A DNA stretch of 18,194 nucleotides from Vitreoscilla sp. (GTDB taxonomy: Bacteria; Pseudomonadota; Gammaproteobacteria; Burkholderiales; Neisseriaceae): positions 1 to 18,194 of the forward strand of contig JASLFS010000020.1 of NCBI GenBank assembly GCA_030150505.1, read 5' to 3'. Below the pieces are notes generated by a model. It ran no database searches and had not been told where the DNA came from. It saw only the letters and a list, made by a program, of their open reading frames with translations. Below, in pieces: positions 14,960 to 18,194 of this stretch (position 1 is its first letter; every line of letters starts with the position of its first letter). The translations under genes and the position numbers were made by a program.

Positions 14960-15051
14960 GCCATAACTCTTAATAAAAAAAGGCAGGCCTAATCACAAGC
15001 CCTGCCATATTTATCCCCTTCGGACACAATCATTAGCCCATAGGGATTACA
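14960..15051 (-). promoter_or_regulatory. Structured leader with terminator: candidate attenuator or riboswitch
   Basis: From a predicted start near 15051 the leader runs about 90 nt to the ATG. Near its end, GGCAGG (15006-15001) pairs with CCTGCC (14987-14982), followed by seven T, and directly after comes AAGAG and the ATG. An earlier segment, GGGCTAAT (15039-15032), can pair at seven of eight positions with ATTAGGCC (14993-14986), which includes part of the terminator. ATCCC (15047-15043) can pair with GGGAT (15017-15013) and would hold that segment away. The alternatives are mutually exclusive, as in transcription attenuators. It matches no riboswitch class I know. A free-standing small RNA is the other reading. 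Confidence 0.45.
14975..15006 (-). terminator. Intrinsic terminator just before a coding start
   Basis: A 6-bp GC-rich stem, GGCAGG/CCTGCC, with a 13-nt loop and a following U7 on the minus strand. Its U-tract ends only 15 nt before the ATG of the small secreted protein. It is also the first clear terminator downstream of the 15207-17606 operon. Confidence 0.65.
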
Positions 15052-15057
15052 TCGGCA

Positions 15058-15085
15058 ATTATACATATTGAACATATTAAATCAA
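15058..15085 (-). promoter_or_regulatory. Promoter of the structured leader
   Basis: On the minus strand TTGATT (15085-15080) and a perfect TATAAT (15063-15058) are 16 bp apart. It is the best promoter match in this part of the window and points at the leader and the small secreted protein gene. Confidence 0.55.
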
Positions 15086-15149
15086 TATTATAGATAAATT
15101 TAAACAAGCCGATAAAACACAGAATAATAATGAAAAAAATTGATAACTC

Positions 15150-15190
15150 GGTTTTAAATAACCTAATAATGCACTTTGCTCTTTAAAACC
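15150..15190 (-). terminator. Weak terminator-like inverted repeat after the membrane-protein gene
   Basis: GGTTTTAAA and TTTAAAACC form a 9-bp AT-rich inverted repeat with a 23-nt loop, 17 nt after the stop. A T8 run follows about ten bases later on the minus strand. The long loop and AT-rich stem make it a weak candidate. Confidence 0.25.
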
Positions 15191-15206
15191 TGACAATAAA
15201 CACTAC

Positions 15207-16109
15207 TTATTGTATTGGCAATGGCGCATCAATATAATTTTCATCAATATGAAAACCTTTTTTGCGTAAATCCATTTCTATTTCAATGCGTTCTTTTTTC
15301 CATTGAGGCACATCTTCTACCAAATGTGCTTTCCATTGGCTCAATTTATTTTTTTCATCATAAAGATACAAATATAAAAATTGAGCGGTATACATATCAA
15401 ATATTAAACTTGGGGATGAATCAAACGTATGAAAAGTTAATATGAGATTATCTTTGTAAAATGACATCGTAGGGCCTTCAATTAAACCTATATATTTTTG
15501 CCATTTTTCAAATGAATCAATGTAATAACCATCTGGGTTATAAATATTTTCTTGAGCCATCAGTTGCCAACTTTCCAAGCCCGAAATTCTAGGTTGATCT
15601 TTCGGTATAAAATGCTTCCATCCATATTTTTTCAATACCATCATCACAGCAATATATTGCTGATATCTTGTCTGTAAATCCAATTCTTGACCATTAGCGC
15701 CGCTTGTCAGAAGTGCTAAGTTCAGATGATTAATACCCATTGAATCATTCACCAGCCCAACATCCTGAAAACCATTCATCTTAAAAATAGGATTCATGTC
15801 GGCGTTTAATAACGTAACATCTATGTCCAAAATATCCTTAAACTTCAAATTAGGATAAATAAACCCAGGCCCAATGCCTGACTCGTTATGTATCAACAAA
15901 TTAGGGTTATTTTGAATTAAAGATTGATAATCCTCACCTAACCTAACGGTTAAAGGATAATATCCTCGCACATTTTTAATTGGAATCATCGGCATATTTT
16001 CTTCTGTAAAGGTATTCATTAAAAAACAATAAGACAATATTATTAGAAACAATACACAAAAAATAAAAAGTAACCTCTTAATATTGAATAAATATATTTC
16101 AACTTTCAA
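15207..16109 (-). CDS. Membrane-anchored protein, candidate immunity protein
   Basis: 300 residues. One strong hydrophobic helix near residues 11-31 (LLFIFCVLFLIILSYCFLM) anchors a large C-terminal part that probably lies in the periplasm. No catalytic motif or known family was recognised. The start is a TTG at 16109, inside the end of the preceding gene (11-bp overlap); no ATG is available before the anchor helix, and the frame closes just upstream. The overlap implies coupled translation with the 379-residue protein. In type VI cassettes the gene after the effector often encodes the immunity protein, and for periplasm-acting toxins it is membrane bound, so that is my guess. The gene is AT-richer than the catabolic operon. 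Confidence 0.78.
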   Translation of the reverse strand: MKVEIYLFNIKRLLFIFCVLFLIILSYCFLMNTFTEENMPMIPIKNVRGYYPLTVRLGEDYQSLIQNNPNLLIHNESGIGPGFIYPNLKFKDILDIDVTLLNADMNPIFKMNGFQDVGLVNDSMGINHLNLALLTSGANGQELDLQTRYQQYIAVMMVLKKYGWKHFIPKDQPRISGLESWQLMAQENIYNPDGYYIDSFEKWQKYIGLIEGPTMSFYKDNLILTFHTFDSSPSLIFDMYTAQFLYLYLYDEKNKLSQWKAHLVEDVPQWKKERIEIEMDLRKKGFHIDENYIDAPLPIQ

Positions 16110-17238
16110 TAATCTGACCCATTGATAAGCTATTTAAATACCCATCCATCACATCTGGATAGTTATTCATCACATAATCAAATTCCTTAGCAATTCTGGT
16201 AATAAACTTCATACGATGATTAACATCATAAAGATTTTCATCATCATGCATATCCTCATAAAACTTCTCAATAGCGGCATTATTATTTCCAACCCGCATC
16301 TTCAATTGATCCAGTACTTTTTTACTGGCTTTGTATGGGTAATTAAGCAATGAACAACTGTTAGTAAATACCGCTTGCCGACCTTGTGTATTGACAAAAT
16401 AACTCGCTAACTCCAATGCAATCTTAAAACGAGATTCTAGTTCTTTTTGAGAATCAAAAATCCTTTTAATGGTTGGATCAAGAACACCGTTAGGAGCATA
16501 AAAACAATTTTGTAACACAACCCTCTGCTCATGATCAGCAATTCTTAACAGGCTTTTAAACCGAAAATTCTTTTTGTCTTTTGCTATTGTTGAAACCTCG
16601 TAATTTTGAATATGCCTAAAACCTTCAAGCAGGTATTTTTTGTCATATTTAAAGTATTTAATTTCAGATAATGCCGAAATATAGGGTGTTTTCAGGAGAT
16701 ATTCTTGGATTTTTTGATGATAAGTATGTGCATCCCTCAAAGAAAGGCAAGCAAAAAAAGATTTGGGCCACCGAATATAATACTCATGATAAGTTTGAAT
16801 ATCCAAATACAACCACAAATTCCCCTTAATCATTTTTGAACGCATGTATTCAAGGTCACTTGTCGTGATATTGGTAATAAATTGAGCACCAAACATACTC
16901 GCGGTTTTAATCAAACAATCACCTAAGGCCAAAACGCCACAATATACTTGTTTCGCAGCAATAGATCCTAAAGCCATCCAATAAAAACGCCCTTTTTTAT
17001 TGATATCACTATTAGGCTCTTTTTCTAAAAACAATCTGGCATAACTTTTAGAAATACTTTTAACCCTACGTTGTGAATCAGTGTCTAGTTTCATCTTATT
17101 TTCAAATACACAATAATTAGAAATATTGACATAGGCATAATATTGAGCGAGTGACCACAAACTAGAGCATTCTTGTTCGCTTTGGCATTTACTATTACAT
17201 CTATCATTCGCATCTGTAGCAACCAAATACTCATCCAT
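16099..17238 (-). CDS. Protein of unknown function, candidate type VI cargo
   Basis: 379 residues, with no signal peptide and no clear membrane segment. Visible parts are an N-terminal Cys-rich stretch (NDRCNSKCQSEQECSSLW), a core GRFYWMALGSIAAKQVYCG near residues 84-102, a IADHEQRVVLQ motif in the middle, and a helical, charged C-terminus. I do not recognise a named domain. The ATG at 17238 overlaps the stop of the VgrG-like gene as TGATG, with GGGAG 7 nt upstream; the GTG one codon earlier is less likely. Tight coupling to a VgrG C-terminal module makes it a candidate effector or adaptor. The enzymatic activity, if any, cannot be read. Confidence 0.75.
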   Translation of the reverse strand: MDEYLVATDANDRCNSKCQSEQECSSLWSLAQYYAYVNISNYCVFENKMKLDTDSQRRVKSISKSYARLFLEKEPNSDINKKGRFYWMALGSIAAKQVYCGVLALGDCLIKTASMFGAQFITNITTSDLEYMRSKMIKGNLWLYLDIQTYHEYYIRWPKSFFACLSLRDAHTYHQKIQEYLLKTPYISALSEIKYFKYDKKYLLEGFRHIQNYEVSTIAKDKKNFRFKSLLRIADHEQRVVLQNCFYAPNGVLDPTIKRIFDSQKELESRFKIALELASYFVNTQGRQAVFTNSCSLLNYPYKASKKVLDQLKMRVGNNNAAIEKFYEDMHDDENLYDVNHRMKFITRIAKEFDYVMNNYPDVMDGYLNSLSMGQIIES

Positions 17239-17606
17239 CACTTTCTCCCTTTTGATATCAAATCCTCACCACCAGAAAAATCAGGAAAATCAAAATCCAA
17301 TATCAACTTTTCAGCACTCTCTGTCCACATTCTTAAAGTTTCGCCACTTTGCGTCGTTTGTGCAGACACTTCTTCATTGGTTTGTGTATTGGTTATTTTG
17401 TATGGAGCCTGAGAAATTAACTCCCCAGCTGGGGTTCTCATCACAAACTTTTCATCATAAATACTGACAGCTGGTGTCTTATCAAATTTATAAGCTACTT
17501 CTTTAGGTCCAGCGTGAGGAAAAGCACTGGCTTTATTATCAATCACCCCCGGAGCATGAATTTCGATGTTTCCGTCCTTCAAACGAATATAAGCACCACC
17601 AGACAT
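17238..17606 (-). CDS. Stand-alone VgrG C-terminal (DUF2345-like) module
   Basis: 122 residues. The opening SGGAYIRLKDGNIEIHAPG is the typical end of the DUF2345 region of type VI secretion VgrG spike proteins. After it comes a beta-rich extension, PAGELISQAPYKITNT to SGETLRMWTESAE, like the transthyretin-type effector-docking tail of some VgrGs. The gp27/gp5-like body, over 500 residues in a full VgrG, is absent. It is not simply cut: the ATG has its own AGGAG, and a promoter lies upstream. It may be a relic left by cassette duplication, or a small adaptor that carries the next gene's product to the spike. The stop overlaps the next start. Confidence 0.82.
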   Translation of the reverse strand: MSGGAYIRLKDGNIEIHAPGVIDNKASAFPHAGPKEVAYKFDKTPAVSIYDEKFVMRTPAGELISQAPYKITNTQTNEEVSAQTTQSGETLRMWTESAEKLILDFDFPDFSGGEDLISKGRK

Positions 17607-17638
17607 AAAAACTCCTAAGTGATTAATATAAAAAGTAA

Positions 17639-17670
17639 TATACTATACCATTGTCATTCCTTGTAAAGCA
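17639..17670 (-). promoter_or_regulatory. Candidate promoter of the VgrG-module operon
   Basis: On the minus strand TTTACA and TAGTAT are 16 bp apart in the 70-bp spacer between the two divergent genes, about 35-60 nt before the VgrG-module ATG. The short spacer must also hold the promoter of the plus-strand gene. Confidence 0.4.
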
Positions 17671-17676
17671 AAAACA

Positions 17677-18194
17677 ATGACCCTTATTGTGGCAATTCAA
17701 ACAAAAGATAGTATTATTATTACGGCTGATAAACGCCATGTATCAGTGGATTATCAAGATTTCACCAAGACTAATTTTCATTCAGACCAGTGCAAGCTAT
17801 ATACATTGAATGATGGAATGCTAACAGGATGTGGTGAATATCAAATAATATTAAGAATGAGTTATTACGCACAACAAGAGCAAAATATCTCTTTGCTACC
17901 TATATACTTACAACAACTTAAAGAGCACCGAACTACTGAATGTGGTGAATACGACCAAATCACAAATACAAAAATTATCTTTTCTATCAAAAATGAGAAG
18001 AGACCACAATTATATCTACTGGGCTTTGAATCCGAAATTGAAGAAGCAGAAAACAATGACATTATTATATTAATGCCTATAAATCACGAGCTTTTGAATA
18101 TTTCAATGAATGAACTACAGAAACTAAAATTACAGCTAAAAGAATACAATCAATTTAAAAACAACCAAAGCTGGATTAATCACTATTTGCACTT
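17677..18194 (+). CDS. Proteasome/HslV-like Ntn-hydrolase family protein, 3' end cut
   Basis: An open frame of 172 codons runs off the window end without a stop. After removal of Met the protein begins TLIVAIQTKDSIIITADKR. Thr1 and Asp17 fall at the exact catalytic positions of proteasome beta subunits and HslV, and KDSIIITADKR closely matches the beta-subunit pattern KDGVV-ATDKR. A Lys in CKLYTL (residue 39) aligns with the KI/KKIY segment holding catalytic Lys33, after a 6-residue insertion; GMLTGCG then matches the following strand and Gly. The remainder does not look like HslV. The ribosome binding site is weak. It would be a threonine-type amidohydrolase or peptidase, probably self-assembling; its substrate is unknown. 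It is divergent from the type VI cassette. Confidence 0.7.
   Translation, partial: MTLIVAIQTKDSIIITADKRHVSVDYQDFTKTNFHSDQCKLYTLNDGMLTGCGEYQIILRMSYYAQQEQNISLLPIYLQQLKEHRTTECGEYDQITNTKIIFSIKNEKRPQLYLLGFESEIEEAENNDIIILMPINHELLNISMNELQKLKLQLKEYNQFKNNQSWINHYLH

Noticed and set aside
17865..18062. Minus-strand open frame of 65 codons
   Set aside because: It is antisense to the proteasome-like gene and has no motif or ribosome binding site.

Overview
The window looks like chromosomal DNA from an AT-rich Gram-negative bacterium, most likely a gamma- or betaproteobacterium. The grounds are a lipobox lipoprotein, signal-peptide proteins, an IclR regulator, a Rieske catabolic operon and a VgrG-type (type VI secretion) fragment. 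I cannot name the genus. No tRNA, rRNA, CRISPR array or transposase was found.

Left part (1-10576, minus strand): one long co-directional operon of at least twelve complete genes with gaps of 10-62 nt, running right to left. In transcription order they are Rieske ferredoxin, a ~99-residue small protein, Rieske oxygenase alpha subunit, SDR (short-chain dehydrogenase/reductase), extradiol (VOC fold) dioxygenase, FAD ferredoxin reductase, MFS transporter, cupin, alpha/beta hydrolase, an atypical SDR, aspartate-dehydrogenase-like protein and aldehyde dehydrogenase. A thirteenth gene starts at the left edge. The enzyme set fits uptake of an aromatic acid, three-component ring dihydroxylation, diol dehydrogenation, meta-cleavage, C-C hydrolysis and oxidation of an aldehyde. 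The substrate is not evident. From memory, unchecked, the set resembles the P. aeruginosa PA3498-PA3511 region. A divergent IclR gene (10721-11497) shares a compact bidirectional promoter with the operon and is the likely regulator.

Middle part (11498-15206): a beta-carbonic anhydrase (plus strand), then on the minus strand a DUF4878-like lipoprotein overlapping a YiiX-like papain-fold membrane protein, a doubtful small membrane ORF, and a small secreted four-cysteine protein. The spacers hold several strong hairpin/U-tract structures with no matching gene: a minus-strand terminator at 11.6 kb, a plus-strand one at 14.26 kb, and a plus-strand one at 14.44 kb next to a Fur-box-like palindrome. 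The small secreted protein has a leader whose terminator sits directly before its ribosome binding site, and a competing pairing is visible, so it may be an attenuator or riboswitch.

Right part (15207-18194): an AT-rich minus-strand operon with overlapping genes: a stand-alone VgrG C-terminal module, a 379-residue protein of unknown function, and an N-terminally anchored membrane protein. This layout suggests a type VI carrier, cargo and immunity cassette. Divergent from it, and cut by the window end, is a plus-strand gene whose N-terminus matches the Thr1/Asp17/Lys pattern of proteasome beta and HslV Ntn hydrolases. The VgrG stub cassette with this proteasome-like neighbour and the riboswitch-like leader are the most novel-looking items.
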